A stretch of DNA of 64,000 nt. Source: Piezodorus guildinii (lineage: Eukaryota > Arthropoda > Insecta > Hemiptera > Pentatomidae). The DNA is taken from positions 163,914,366 through 163,978,365 of the forward strand of contig CM041295.1 of assembly GCA_023052935.1 (NCBI GenBank), written 5' to 3'. The notes beneath the pieces were generated by a model. It worked only from the letters and a program-made list of their open reading frames with translations. It had not been told where the DNA came from and did not search any database. This document shows, piece after piece, positions 1 to 12,215 of the stretch (its first letter is position 1; each line of letters begins with the position of its first letter). A program made the translations under genes and the position numbers.

Positions 1-1335
1 GCTGGTTCTTTCTCACTCCTGTTTATCACAGTGTATCAACATCCTCATGTTAGATTGAATCTTCTATATTCACCTATATCCCTCTATATGATAATATAAT
101 TGTCTCCGGAGATTTCAATACAAATTTACTTGCCAATTCTTCTGATAAATCCTATCTTATTGACTTTTTTTACTCCCTCAATTCATTCATAGTACCCTAT
201 CAACCCATTCATCATACCCAGTTTTCAGACACATGGTTAAATCCCATCTTACTAGATTCAACAAAAAATTTATGATCGTCCTCTCAATATCCAGTACCTT
301 TCCTCTCTTCACATGATCTTATTCAGGTTTCCTATAATATACCTACTTCAACCATTACCACCAAGAAGATTTGATGGCGTAACCTTCATATATTAACAAA
401 TAAAAATATCAATCCTTTCCCCGAGCCACTTCACATTTCCTTAGAACCCATCTATACCTCCTCTTCTTTGGATGATATGGTTGAATGCATTTTGTCAAAT
501 TTACTGACTTTTCTAAATAACCATGCACCACTCAAAACAGCTACATTCCGATGTCCCACAGCTCCATGGATTACCTTGGCGGTAAGAGGCATGATGAAAA
601 GAAGAGACACAGCCAGAAGGAGGTTTCATCGCACTCGACTTCCTAATGATTACAATACCTTCACATATCTCCGAAACCTCACCCAGTCATCTATACGTAG
701 TACCAAGGCCAAGTTCTTTCATGACTCTTTAACCCAAGCTCCTGATCCTAGTTACAATTGGAAGATCCTTAGAAAACTCACTGTTCTAAACACTAAATCC
801 TCTAATTACTATCCTTTCTCTGCTGATGAACTAAATACCTATTTTACCTATCTCTTTCCTTATATTCCTATAGGTAATACAATCCCAGCCTCACCTCCTA
901 GAATTCAATTTAATCCTGAAAATTTTTATTTTCTACATATTACTCCTGATGATCTGCTCTCGTCTGTCCTAAAATCTAGAACCAATGACCATGGCTTAGA
1001 TCTCATACCAGTAAAACTGATTAAACTCTGCCTCCCAGCTATTCTACCAATCCTTTTATATATTTACAATTTTTCCTTCCAAAACTCCATCTTTTCCTCA
1101 GCTTAGAAAAAGGTAGTTGTACGTCCTCTAAACAAAGATTCTTCTCTATTCAATGTTTCTGATTTCTATTCTTTCAAACCTTTCTAAACCGCTAAAAATA
1201 TTAGTCCAATGCCAGTTTTCTGCATGGCTAGAACAAAACTCTCTCCTTATTCCACTTTCAATCAGGTTTTCGTTCTGGCTATTCCACCCAATCAGCCCTA
1301 CTAAGAATCACCCAGGATATACAATCTTCTGTCGA
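1..1335 (+). mobile_element. CR1/Jockey-like LINE, 5' part (endonuclease to RT start)
   Basis: Begins inside the element: an endonuclease-type GDFNTNL motif is readable near 110-130, then a linker (PWITLAVRGMMKRRDTARRR at about 545-630) and the start of reverse transcriptase (DHGLDLIPVKLIKLCLPAI at about 985-1045). A stop falls where relatives have a tryptophan (about 1104), and frame changes continue to about 1335, where the text RITQDIQSSVD is cut off by another element. The same protein segment in the copy at 17870-19100 continues past this point, and the missing downstream part resumes at about 4990. A dead, interrupted LINE. The clade is given loosely because only fragments are available. 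Confidence 0.75.
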
Positions 1336-2250
1336 TAGGGATTGCAATCCGGAAAACTGGATCCGGTAATCCGGCGGATCCGGCATCATCATACGTTAAC
1401 CGGATCCGATTATAGCTATATTTTGCCAAAAATAGTGCAGTTTAATAAAAAAGTACTTAAAATGCATTACATTTGGTGCACATTTGTGGTGGTGTCGTTC
1501 GACGCCAAATCACATCACACCATTTATTCAGTTCAGCATCATTTGTTCGCCTTTCGCGAGATAATACATGTGTTTTTGTTTTGTCGGTGCTTCACCTAAA
1601 TGTAAGTAATCAGATATTATTATCATGGATATACGCGAGCTATAGCATCCTATAAGTTGGCTGTAGAGGAACTTCTGAAACAACTGTAACATTTTTTTTT
1701 TTTAGAGAAATCGCTCACTCAAGTGTTATGGTCCTGAATTATATGAAAAACTGCTTAAAAATCTATTGAAATCTAGGAAGACTGAGCTACATTACTGCTC
1801 ACGTCTTCCCATACTTCACTTTCTCAGATAGTTAAATTAATTTACTATGTTACTTTATAAAATCTCATATAATTATCCTTGGGTAATTACCTGAAATGGG
1901 AATTATGATAGAAATAATTTGAGATTATTTTAGAATGCTAACAATCACAAACAAGTCTTATATTTATGATACACACTATCATATTTTGATGAGTATATCT
2001 AATGAATGGCATAATTATCACAATAATGAGTTTGTATTATAAGTATAATTGTTTAAATTATTGCACTGACAATATTTGTTTTTCAAATAGTATGTAAGTA
2101 CTAATAACTTAAGTAAATATTATCAAAAATCAATTTAGAAAAATAGTGGTAGAACAAAATAGTCTTTATTTTCAGCAAATAGTAACAATTAGCTGGAATT
2201 TCAATTATTAAACAATACCTACTTATACCATTCAGAGGTAGCTTAGCATT
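1336..2250 (+). mobile_element. hAT-like transposon terminus inserted in the LINE
   Basis: The LINE reading stops exactly where TAGGGATTGCAATCCGG begins, which resembles hAT terminal inverted repeats. It is followed by subterminal CCGGATCC-type repeats to about 1410. The inverse terminus (CCGGATTGCAATCCCTA) was not found downstream, so only one end is present. The remainder to about 2250 is AT-rich without recognisable transposase. The right limit is arbitrary. Confidence 0.5.
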
Positions 2251-2274
2251 AAACTATGTACCAGTTATTTGAGG

Positions 2275-4989
2275 GAATCCAATCTGCTATATCCCCAAAC
2301 CTGGGAAAGGAACCTATACGGGCCCTAAATCATTCAGGCCTATATGCTTGCCCTTTTTCCTGATGAAAATTCTCGAAAAAATCTTGGACAGGCACATAAC
2401 AGAACATTTCACACTTAATAGACCTTTACATTCACTTCAATTTGTCTACCAGGCAGGTAAGTCATACGAATTAGCCTTACACAATCTAGTCTCCAGAATT
2501 GAGCTACCCCTGGAACAGAAAGACATAATGCTTGGCACCTTCATTGATATTGTAGGTGCTTTTGACCGCACTCCCTATAACACTATCCTGAGTACCCTGA
2601 TTGTGACGTAGATCCAGTCATCAGAGGATGGATAATGGTTATGCTTGAAAGTAAAACCTTAGTATCGGAGTTATCTAATACTATACTAAGGATTAAACCA
2701 AATGGTGGCTGCCCTTAGTGTGGCATATTATTGCCTCTACTTTAGTTTTTGGTGATTGATCCGCTTACACACACACACACACACCAAAAGTGTATATCCG
2801 TTGAAGACTGGCATTCGAAAATTTTCATGATCACAATACTTTCCCTTACAATATATTTCATATATAGGTAAGTGAAAGTAAAAAGCATGTTTTCTCCATG
2901 TGTCTGTTACGATTGTTTGTTTTTGATTACACTCTATCATATAGTTTTATTGTATTTTAAAAAAAATTATATTTGATGATATTATACATTTTTAAAATGT
3001 TATTATCCGAATTAGTTTTTTTTAAATTATGCCTTCCCCTCTTCCACTGCTTTTGGGAACTCTCATGAATTTTCACCTCCCTCTTCTCTCACCGTGTAGC
3101 AGGGTCTTAAGCCCAAGTACCTCATTGTAAATTGCTGGTGAAGGTCTTCCACTGGATTGGTTATCTAAATCTTCATCACCAGTCAATAATTTTATGACTG
3201 AAGCATCGTCTGATTAGTCACAGCAGCATGAAGTGATATTAAACAAATTAAGAATTCCTAACAAAACTAAACTCCCAAGGCTTCTATACACAAGGATATG
3301 CAGATGATATGATAGGTGATACTGATAGGTGTCAAACATCAATGCGTGATATCCTCCTTACTCAAAAATGAGATACGCATTCTACTATGTGATTGGTACA
3401 AAACTTCTGGACTCAATATCAATCCACAAAAGATTAGTGTTTGCACTTCACGCACAAAAGAAAGGTGATCATGAACTTACCTAGTATAAATGGTACACAA
3501 CTCACCACTACAAAAGAGGTAAAGCACCTAGGGGTCATACTAGACCACAAATTGTGGTGGGACAATCATATCTCCTACATTGCTAGCAAAGCTCTAAAAT
3601 GCCTTTGGGCATGTAAAAATGCTATAACAATGTTTGGGGGCTTAAACCTTAAAGCTTTATACAATGGCCATTAGACCAATGCTTACATACTCCTCCGTCA
3701 TATGATGGCATAGGGCTCACATAGGGAGCAATAAGATTGCAATTCGTAAATTGCAAAGGCTTGCTTGCCTTATGATAACAGGGGCAATTAAGACTACTCC
3801 AACAGCTGTGATGCAAACAATGTTGAACATCATGCTTCTAAACTTGGAGGTGGAAGCTCAAGCATTAAGAACGGTCTATCGCTTTGCTTAACTAAACAAG
3901 TGTTCCAGTAAGTTTACCTACAATGGCCACTGTGAATTACTTGTGCAGGTTTGAGGAAAACAATATCCTGGCGATGCCCTCCAACTTACAAATCCGGAAA
4001 ATCTTCAGGGCCAGGTACAGTGTCACTGTTGATAAATCAAGGAAAACAGACCCAATCACGGTATAAATTGTTACACTGATGGCTCACTAATGGACAGCAG
4101 CTCAGGTGCCTGGGTCTGGAGGAAAGACAAACCGGACTCTGGAGCTATCATTCCACTAGGCAAAAATACAACGGTTTCTCAAGCTGAATTACTTGCTATT
4201 CTCCATTGTGCAACTGACTTATAATGTCGATAATATGAGCCGCAAAAAGATAAGTATTTACACTGATAGTCAGGTGGCACTTGGCGCCTTAAATAATCCC
4301 ACAACCTCAAAAGTTGTTGAAGAATGCAATCAAAGCCTAAAACATCTTGCTAGAAACAATAGAGTTAGCATTGAATGGGTACCTGGAGACACTGGTTTCA
4401 GTGGAAATGAGAGGGCTGATGGCTACTGGCTAGGAAAGGTTCAGCAAAAATTCCCATGACACCAGAACCCCAATGAGGTATCAGCTTAAATTCTGCTTTT
4501 AGGACTATTAGAAAATCCTATTTAACCAAATTTAATAAACTCTGGCTAAACAAAGGACTAAAACACTCACTTAAATTTCTAGACGATCCCAGTATTAATA
4601 GAAGGAAGCGCCTACTCAATATGAGTAGGCCTTCCTTAAAAACTCTAACTGCTACTTATACAGGACACTGTAAACTCAACTATCACATGTTTAAACTTAG
4701 TATCTCAAGTATCCTTCTGTGTAGACCATGAAGACAGAAAGATGAAACATCTTTCCATAACATCTGCTGCTGTGACAGGCTTTCAAGGTTAAGGTTCACA
4801 TTCTTTGGGGATGTCCGCTTGGAACACCCGGTGAATAACAAGCTAGTAGATCCCAATAGCCTCTTGAAGTTTGTTATTGCAACTTAACTCTTATTTTAAC
4901 CATACATATTGATTGGATGGCACACAATAGACCTATTTAGATGCAGTGAAAGTTTATGCCAGATTTAAAACAAAAAAAAAAAAAAAAAA
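2275..4989 (+). mobile_element. LINE with RNase H (I/R1/LOA-type), degenerate, nested
   Basis: Reverse transcriptase pieces are readable in several frames: IPKPGKG and ILEKILDRHI (about 2290-2400), FIDIVGAFDRTPYN (about 2540), YADDMI (about 3297), VKHLGVILDHKLWW (about 3520). Then comes an RNase H domain at 4070-4430: YTDGS, an E in SQAELLAIL, IYTDSQVALGAL and VPGDTGFSGNERAD. Family knowledge: an RNase H domain after RT marks I, R1, LOA and related clades. It ends in an A-run at 4971-4989. Many stops; not active. It lies inside the first LINE. Confidence 0.75.
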
Positions 4990-6145
4990 TTAATATTCTA
5001 CTATCCAAACTCCGTAACTTGTCAAATCCAACTATCCAATAGTTCCTTGAAACACTTTCATTCCTTCCTATATCATCGTTCCCAGACAGTTGTAATCCCA
5101 GAAAAATGCCCTTCATCTCCTCTCTTCCTCTCACGTACTGTTCCTCAAGGCTCCTCCTTTTCACCAACTCTTTTCTCCATTATATTAATGATCTACCAGA
5201 TTCCATTCATCATTCCTGATGCCATCTTTACGCCGATGATCTACAAATTTACTTCTCTTTCCGCCCTTCTAATCTCACAGAGGCATCCCAGAAAGTTAAA
5301 AATGATATACATCAAATTTGTCAATGGGCAAATAAAAACAGTTACAGCTCTATGCAGGTAAAACTAAAGCAATCCTCTTTCTCAATAAAGTCCCTATCCA
5401 ATTCCAATAAACTGATAAAAACCTAGCAGTCACTTTAGTCAAAACCTGTCCTGGAATAACCATGTATCTGAAATACCCCGAAAATCCATTTCCATACTTA
5501 AACAGCTCTATAGATTCCGTGAATCCTTACCTTTAAAAACCCATCAGCTACTTATTTCCTCTGATATCTTCCCCGATAAAATTGAAACGTCTTATGCATT
5601 GTTTTATAAGATATATTTTTGGAGCCGTAGATATCTCTGGGTATTATACTGAGTTAAAGTATCTTATGTTCGATGGCAATATTTCCATGGTTCTTACCTA
5701 TTCAAAACCTTTAAAAATAGAAAACCTTCCTATATAACTGAACTCATCCTTCTCTCTGGCATCCATTTGTTTAACACAAGAACCCGATCAATCAATATTT
5801 ATACCCCATCACATAGTACTCCATCATTTCACAAATCCTTTCTTGTTCGCTCCTCATTATTTTGGAATTCCTTGCCTACCTCTAGCCGTAAAACCGTCTC
5901 TTTCTCTTCTTTCAAACATCAACTCTTCCATTACATACTAGAATCTCAATCTTTCGTTACATTGTAAATATAGGTATCTGTAGTATAAATATAAGTGCGT
6001 GCTCCAAGAGTATATAAGTATGCAAAGATATGCAGATGTATTAAATTTGTTGTTGTTTTTTATTTTAAAGTAACTGGACCATAGGCAATGTTTTGTTTTC
6101 ATTGTTCTCGTTCTAAGGAGACTTAGTCCCAGAATAAAGATTCTT
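4990..6145 (+). mobile_element. CR1/Jockey-like LINE, 3' part, with terminal hairpin
   Basis: Resumes the LINE of 1-1335: SKLRNLSNPTIQ, then HRSQTVVIPEKCPS, RTVPQGS and a Y-A-D-D-L-type reading near 5230-5260 split across frames. It closes with SLFWNSLPTSSRKTVSFSSFKHQLFH (in parts, 5850-5940), the usual C-terminus of this family. The 3' tail at 6110-6145 has GGAGACTTAGTCCCAGAATAAAG, a short hairpin before AATAAA that recurs in three other tails in this window. About 30 codons around the insertion point are missing. Confidence 0.72.
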
Positions 6146-6148
6146 TTT

Positions 6149-6500
6149 TCAATTCATTTCATCAATCTTCACAGCTCCAAAGATTTTATACAGAATGTTC
6201 TTCTCAAATACCATTAGATTCTGCTCACCTGTTTTGAGGATTGTCCATGTTTCTGAGCCATAAAAGAGTATTGGCCAAATAATGGTTTTATACTTTTTTC
6301 CTTTTCTAGTAAAAGCATGGCTCCTAAAATAACAAAGAAATAACACAGAGCTTTTTGCTTAATTTCAGTATCAACAACATTATCTCGTGTAATGAGGGAT
6401 CTGAGATAAATAAATGTCTTCTCAATTGAGAATTGTTCCACAGTTATTCTTTCGCCAGGTCTGGGATTTTAGTTCATGACCATATACTTGGTTTTTGCAG
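6149..6500 (-). mobile_element. RTE-like LINE 3' fragment
   Basis: On the minus strand the C-terminal LINE motifs FIYLRSLITRDN, then KTIIWPILFYGSETWTILK and LMVFEKNILYKIFGAVK are readable in two frames. This is the YGSETW region downstream of RT in RTE/Proto2-like LINEs. A few hundred bases only. It sits just downstream of the last visible sno exon, in the intron. Confidence 0.65.
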
Positions 6501-6617
6501 CACTGACTTTAAGGCCTATTTTTCTTTAATTTTAAATGTTAAATCATACACTTTTATAAAAATGTGTAATTCATAGTTAAATTATATTCTTTTATAAAAA
6601 AAAAAATCCATACAAAC

Positions 6618-6859
6618 CTTTTTTCTACAGCTGAAATAAAGTCTGTAAAATCGGGAAATGGAGTTCCTTCACCCCACATTCCAAGACGAGTCATATAAGC
6701 CATATTTCGAGGCTCAGATGCACCTGTAGCTGAAGCATACACAACTCTAGCTTTTGGAAGTTTATTTTGTATTTCTAAAACGGTTAAACCAGTTTTTGTT
6801 GGTTTTGAAGAACCTACTGGGCATAAATTTTTTGCACGATGGCATTCATCAAACACAAT
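6618..6859 (-). CDS. sno: strawberry notch, exon 9 (DECH box, SAT motif)
   Basis: Acceptor tcttag|ATTGTG, then [15 protein letters not shown], with the Walker B/motif II DECH, followed by [27 protein letters not shown] (motif III SAT) and [12 protein letters not shown]. It ends AAAAAG|gtttgt in phase 2, predicting a G-V-G continuation known from SBNO. Residues about 423-502. This is the last coding exon visible: the C-terminal helicase half (roughly 800-900 residues in relatives) must lie left of position 1, because 1-6600 holds only transposon sequence. The gene is cut by the window edge, not demonstrably truncated. Confidence 0.95.
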
Positions 6860-7103
6860 CTAAGAAAAATATAAGGAAAATATACAATGGAAAAATAAAA
6901 ATAATTATTGAATTAAACAAAACCAACCAAAATATTTGTAAAATTTTTACTATAAGGGAATAAATATTTATTAAAGTAATCATTGAAAGCTGCTTAAACA
7001 CATATTTAAATCAAGCTACAGAAAATAAAATATATCAGTAAAATTAATCATTTTAAAATAATTATAAACTTTATCAATGAATGAATTAATACATTAAGGA
7101 TAC

Positions 7104-7268
7104 TAAGCCATCAAAATCATCTCCACACCACTGAACAAGCTGTTTTAAACGAGATTTGTATTTTCCACTAGACTGAGTTGATTCTCCAATTAATGCAGAA
7201 TATGTAGAAAATATCACTCCCCTCTTCACATTACCATTGACTGCTGAAGATATTTTGGCATACTTCAA
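7104..7268 (-). CDS. sno: strawberry notch, exon 8
   Basis: Acceptor tttatag|TTGAAG, donor GGCTTA|gtatcc, exactly 55 codons. Encodes [12 protein letters not shown], then [25 protein letters not shown] and WCGDDFDGL, colinear with SBNO between the P-loop and the DECH box. Residues about 368-422. No stops or gaps against the remembered family pattern. Confidence 0.93.
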
Positions 7269-7649
7269 CTATAAACAAAAATAAATAAATGAATATAATA
7301 TAAAAGAGAAAAGCATATAATTTAATTTTTTTTAAATCATTAGGAAAATTTAATAATTATATAACTTAAGAATTGGATATTTTTCATGATTTGTCTTATG
7401 ACTTAACTAAAGCAAGAAGTTAAGTTAAAATATCTGCTGGAATAAGTTGATGACAACTATCAGATCCAAAAAGAGATAGCTCACAAAACTGAATTTCATA
7501 TTATAAATAGCTTACTATAAACTTTAAAAAAAGGTGACACTAAGTTAATATCTAACTTTTTGTGTATTTTTATAGATTATCATGACCCCCTATTTTGATA
7601 GCTGTTTATAATTTCCCAACAATGAAAAAAGAAATGATATGTAGCTTTT

Positions 7650-8062
7650 TACAGCCAAATTCATAATTTTTCAGTCAAATTTATAATTTTTTCAATCAAA
7701 TTCATAATTTTTTCAATCAATATCATTATTTCTTGAACCCATTTCATACAGTTAATTTAATGAGATTTTCCAATCAAGAACTAAATCTTTTAATTAAATC
7801 ATGTTGTTGCTTAATCATTTAACGTCACTTTATGTTACTCTGAATAAATTTTACATCACCTTATAAGGATAAGGATCATTAACGTTTTTTTTGACATTGC
7901 ACAGGCTCGGGACCCATTTTATGTCCCCTCCAAAAGACCTCATTAAATTAACCGTATAAAATGGATTCAAGATATTATGAAATTGATTAAAAAAAAATAA
8001 AAAATTGATTGAAAAAATTATGAATTTGACTGAAAAAATTATGAATTTAATTGAAAAACAAA
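7650..8062. repeat. fold-back repeat in a sno intron
   Basis: The left arm (about 7650-7770) contains repeated TCAAATTCATAATTTTTTCAA-like units and ends CATACAGTTAATTTAATGAG. The right arm (about 7940-8062) is its inverse, with CTCATTAAATTAACCGTATAAAATG and then AAAATTATGAATTTGACTG units. A loop of about 170 bases separates them. A non-autonomous hairpin element (MITE-like); no coding content and no clear target duplication. Confidence 0.6.
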
Positions 8063-8233
8063 AAAAAACTATATCTGTATCCCAATAAACAAGTGATAAT
8101 ATCTATACAAACAATCGAAACATCCTCTTTTTATTTCTTTTAAATACCAACAATCTGTGAGAAAGTATATTTCAAAAATCACAATAACAGCTAAATATTT
8201 ATATTGTTGCTTTGTTAATAAATTGTTACTTAC

Positions 8234-8409
8234 TTTATTTAATGAATAGACATCAATATTAGAAGCTCCAATATCTTTTAAATCTCGTTCAGCATCATAC
8301 TTAAGATCATTGGATACTGAGACCCAAATGGCACGTTTTCTACCTTTCAAATAATTTTCATAGATCATACCAGCAATTGTTCTTCCTTTTCCAACACCAG
8401 CACCATCTC
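8234..8409 (-). CDS. sno: strawberry notch, exon 7 (Walker A / helicase motif I)
   Basis: Completes [11 protein letters not shown], the SBNO version of the P-loop that binds ATP, followed by [19 protein letters not shown] and [18 protein letters not shown], both near-invariant in the family. Acceptor ttttag|GAGATGG, donor AATAAA|gtaagt, 176 bases ending in phase 0 after SLNK. Residues about 309-367. The glycines and the lysine of the P-loop are intact. The upstream intron (8410-12657) is occupied mainly by an RTE-like LINE. Confidence 0.95.
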
Positions 8410-8948
8410 CTAAAATTTGTTATAATTAAACAATAGACTATGATTAGATCAAATAATGAATATAAAAAAAAAAAAAAGATAATAGGTAACCCATTATTAG
8501 TGCTAGTAGTTGTTACAGGGCTAACACTTTAATGGTAAAGAGTGTGAAAGATTTTAACAGAAAGCGTTGAGAACTGGGAAAAAATAACAGTTATTTAATT
8601 TTATATTATATAATTACTCACTCACATTCTACTTAAAAATAATGTAAAATTTATGTATTTTATTTCTTTTCTTTTTAGTTGGTTTTCTGTTTTCCTCTAA
8701 TTATCTTAGTTTTGTTGTTTTAGTTCATATTATCTAGTCTGATATAATAGTAATTAAAATTATAAGAAATACTACCTATCATAAAACAAAGAAAAATAAC
8801 TTTTACTTCACTACTGAAACATAATCATATACCAGCTACTATAATAATAGTAGAAAGGCCCATCATGCACAAGCAACTTTTCACTGACAATCATTTTGTG
8901 GCTAAAATAGAATACATGGGTTTATATGAAATCTCGGTTACGGGTAAT

Positions 8949-11900
8949 TTTTTTTTTTTTTTTTTTTTGAAGCAACTAAAAAATTGAGACAAGTCCTATA
9001 CCTGATGGTGAGTTAACTGTTGCCAAAAGTTTCCAAGAAATATACAATGCACTTCTTCAAAACTGCTACTGTGCAAGAGTGATAATTTAGTTGCTGAGGT
9101 TCTTGGTCTTCAATAGTAAGTAGGTGTTATTTTCTTCTTATGTTCAGCACTACAACTCGTGGTGAGTCAGAGCCTCCTGTAACATCAACCACCAGTCATC
9201 TCAGTGTATTGCTGCTGCTTTCCAATTCCGCACCCTTAAGATGGATAACACGTCCTCATTCCACCGGTCTTGGCTTGCCAATTCTTCTCTTGGAATATAT
9301 CTTTTCTTTAAGGACATTATTCGGGATCTTATCATCATTCTAATGACGTGTGCCCTGCCCAGTGAAGTGTTCCAATCTTACAACATTTATGTTCTGGTAC
9401 AGGCGAGCTATTTCAGCATTTGTTCTCTGTATCCAGACATTATTGGTGAAGATTGGTCCGCAAATTCTCCTTAGGCCTCTCTCTCGAATCTTAGGAGTAG
9501 AAGTTCCTGAGCTCGTGAAATTGTCCAGCATTCAGAAGCAAATGTCAAGCAAAGGTCTTATGAGGGTTTTGTATTGGGCTGCACTTTGGTGTTTCGGGAA
9601 AAGATCTTTTTAGATGTTTTAGGAGCCTGAAATAGCACTTGTTTGAAGACATCATCCTTCTGTTTATTTCTTGCTGCATGTTGTTATCTGCGTTGACCAG
9701 GGATCCTAAATAAATAAATGCATTATTGACCCGCTTAAATTTGCAGTCTCCTATTTCTATCTGGGCTACCTCCTGATCAATTCCTTCAGGACCTGCTCTG
9801 ATATATTTCGTTTTTGCTTTATTAAACATCAGTCCTACTCTTTGTGCTGCATCTTCGAGTGCGAGAAACGCTTCCTACATGGACATAATACTTCTCCCCA
9901 TTATACCCAGATCGTGTGCGAAACCAAGAATCTGAGTTGATCTGCTAAATATGTTTCCTCCCATCTGTATACCTGAGCCCCTAACTGTACATTCCAAGGC
10001 CAAGTTGAACAAGAGATAGGCAAGGCTGTTACTTTGCCTGAGGCCTTTATAAGTTTCAAATTCTCTAGAGAAGACTACACCCACCATAACAGTACACTGC
10101 ACCCTCATCATAGTCATTTTTAATAAGAGCACTAATCTTGGGGGTGTTCCCGATTCTAGTAGATTTTCGTAGACTTTCTCCCTAATAATACTGACATAGG
10201 CCTCTGTAAGTCAATAAAGAGATGGTGTGTGGTAATATTATACTCTCTGGCTTTCTCTAGGATTGTTTTTAAAGTAAATATTTGATCCACACTTCCTCTA
10301 CCTCTTATGAACCCAGCTTGGCACAAAACGAATTATCTTCCTTCAATTGGTTGGAGTCTCTGGTACATCACCCTTGAGAGTACTTTATAGCCAGTGGAAA
10401 GCAGAGATATCCCTCGGTAGTTTCTACACTCTAGTATGTTCCCTTTCTTATGTATAGGACATATGACTGTTTTATAGCACACATCAGGCATTCGTTCACT
10501 TTGCCAAATATCCATAATGAGATCATACAAAAATTGCTCAACTTCCGCTCCTCCATATTTTAAAAGCTTTCCGTGGATATTATCTGCTCCTGGCAACTAA
10601 TTACTTCTAAGGTGGTTTATTGATTCGTGTACTTCCACAAAATCTGGTGGCTCTAGGTTCGGTATATCTCTTCCGGGATATCTTGCATAGGCTCAGACCA
10701 AACTTCATCATTTTCATTAAAGAGGCCATCAAAATAATCCCTCCATCACCTTCTTCTCATCATTCAGCAGTGAGCCATCAGCATCTCGGCTTACAGCATT
10801 AGTATTAGTATTTTACCATCTGATAAAATTGTCTACTTTCATTGAGGCTTTTGAGCTGTTCTATTTCTTCTAGTTGATTACATTCCCATTTCCTTTTCTT
10901 CTTTTGGTATAATATTTTTTCTATTCTCCTTTTTGAAATTTAGAGATCCACTGAGTTTCTTATACACTTCCTTAGTACCATCAGTCGATAGGCAGAATTC
11001 TTTTTAATCTTCACTAGCTGGCATGGCGTCGTTAAACCAAGATGCTTTCTTTGAATATTCCTCATGGTCTAAAACCTAGGAGACTTCTAAAATTGCTGCT
11101 TTATGTGTTTTTCATATCAGGCAAAGGTCACAATCCGGTTCAACACTTTGGAGCTTAAGGTCCATCGATGTCATGAAAATTGTGTTTTTTCTGTGGGTCA
11201 CTCGGCATTTGCACATTTATCTTCTTTGTCTGTTTATTGGTTGTGTTACGCATTGTTGTTACTCAAGCATGTATTCGTGCAATCATGAGATAATGATCTG
11301 AGTCAACATTCGCACCACGGAACACTCTCGCATCCTTAAGACTCATTGCAAACCTAGCACTTATGAGAATTTGGTCAATCTAATTAGAGGTCACTCCGTT
11401 TTCATTGGAGCGCCAGGTAGTGAGGTGGATCCAGTTATGGGAAAACTTACTAGTGCATATTACTAGTCCCCTTGATGCTGCAAGACTAATGAGCATCTGA
11501 CCATTATCATTCGTTTCCTGATGTATGCTGTGCATTCCGATTGCGTGCCGAAATTCATGCTTTCTTCCGATTTGCAATCAAAATCTTCATATCTGCCTAG
11601 GGAAATCATCTAAACATCTTTCCAGTTCCTGATAGAATGAATCTTTTTTCTTCTTCTAGCGATGGTTTCGATCGGAGCATGAACATTAATGATACCAATG
11701 TTATAGAATTTTCCTTTTAATCGCAGATAGCACATTCTATGACTAATGGGTTTGAAATCAATTATTAGTTGGGGAATTCTTTAGCCAACTATGAATCCGG
11801 TCCCAAATGTGTGATTCCAAAACTGTAAAATATCATATGATGCTTTTTACATAAAATCCCACTTCCTGTCCATTTTACTTCTTGGATTGCAGTAATGTCC

Positions 11901-12060
11901 AGTTTGTAATGGACTAGTTATGTAAGGAGCTGTTCCAATGCTCCCGATCAGAAAATAGAGAGAACATTCCATGTTCCCTGTCGAAAATCCATTAGGGAGG
12001 CATTTCCCTATTTCACACAGGCTATTTCTAAATCTCACTTATAAATTCATTAATTTTGAC
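8949..12060 (-). mobile_element. RTE-like LINE, near full length, degenerate
   Basis: Read on the minus strand: an endonuclease region at about 12030-11340 (NGFSTGNMECS-like start, later NDNGQMLISLAASRGLVICTS), then RT at about 10600-9880 (MPGADNIHGKLLKYGG; CPIHKKGNILECRNYRGISLLST; LRQSNSLAYLLFNLALE, where relatives have LRQGD; GFAHDLGIMG, where relatives have YADD). The C-terminal region follows at 9830-9130 (NAFIYLGSLVNADN) and a poly-A at 8949-8968. Several frame breaks and an RT active-site change (YADD to FAHD) mean it is dead. Assignment to RTE/Proto2-like is by motif style. Its 3' UTR reappears inverted beyond its 5' end. Confidence 0.78.
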
Positions 12061-12099
12061 GGACATAATATCAGAATTAATATTTAAACAAAATGATGT

Positions 12100-12215
12100 C
12101 TACTAGTGAAGACCAAGAACCAAATAACTCGGCAACTGATCAAGTATGTTGTATATTTTTTGGAAACTGTCAGTGTTCTCACCGGCGGAATAAGACAAGT
12201 CTCAAAAATACCCAG
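12100..12215 (+). repeat. inverted copy of the LINE 3' UTR
   Basis: From GAAGACCAAGAACC through TTGTATATTTTTTGGAAACTG to AAGACAAGTCTC this matches, with small gaps, the reverse complement of about 8975-9110, the 3' UTR of the RTE-like LINE. The two arms lie about 3 kb apart in opposite orientation, at the two ends of the LINE. Confidence 0.65.

Noticed and set aside
6149..6441. Additional sno exon left of 6618
   Set aside because: Reads as YGSETW-type LINE sequence; the expected SBNO continuation was looked for on the minus strand between 1 and 6600 and not seen.
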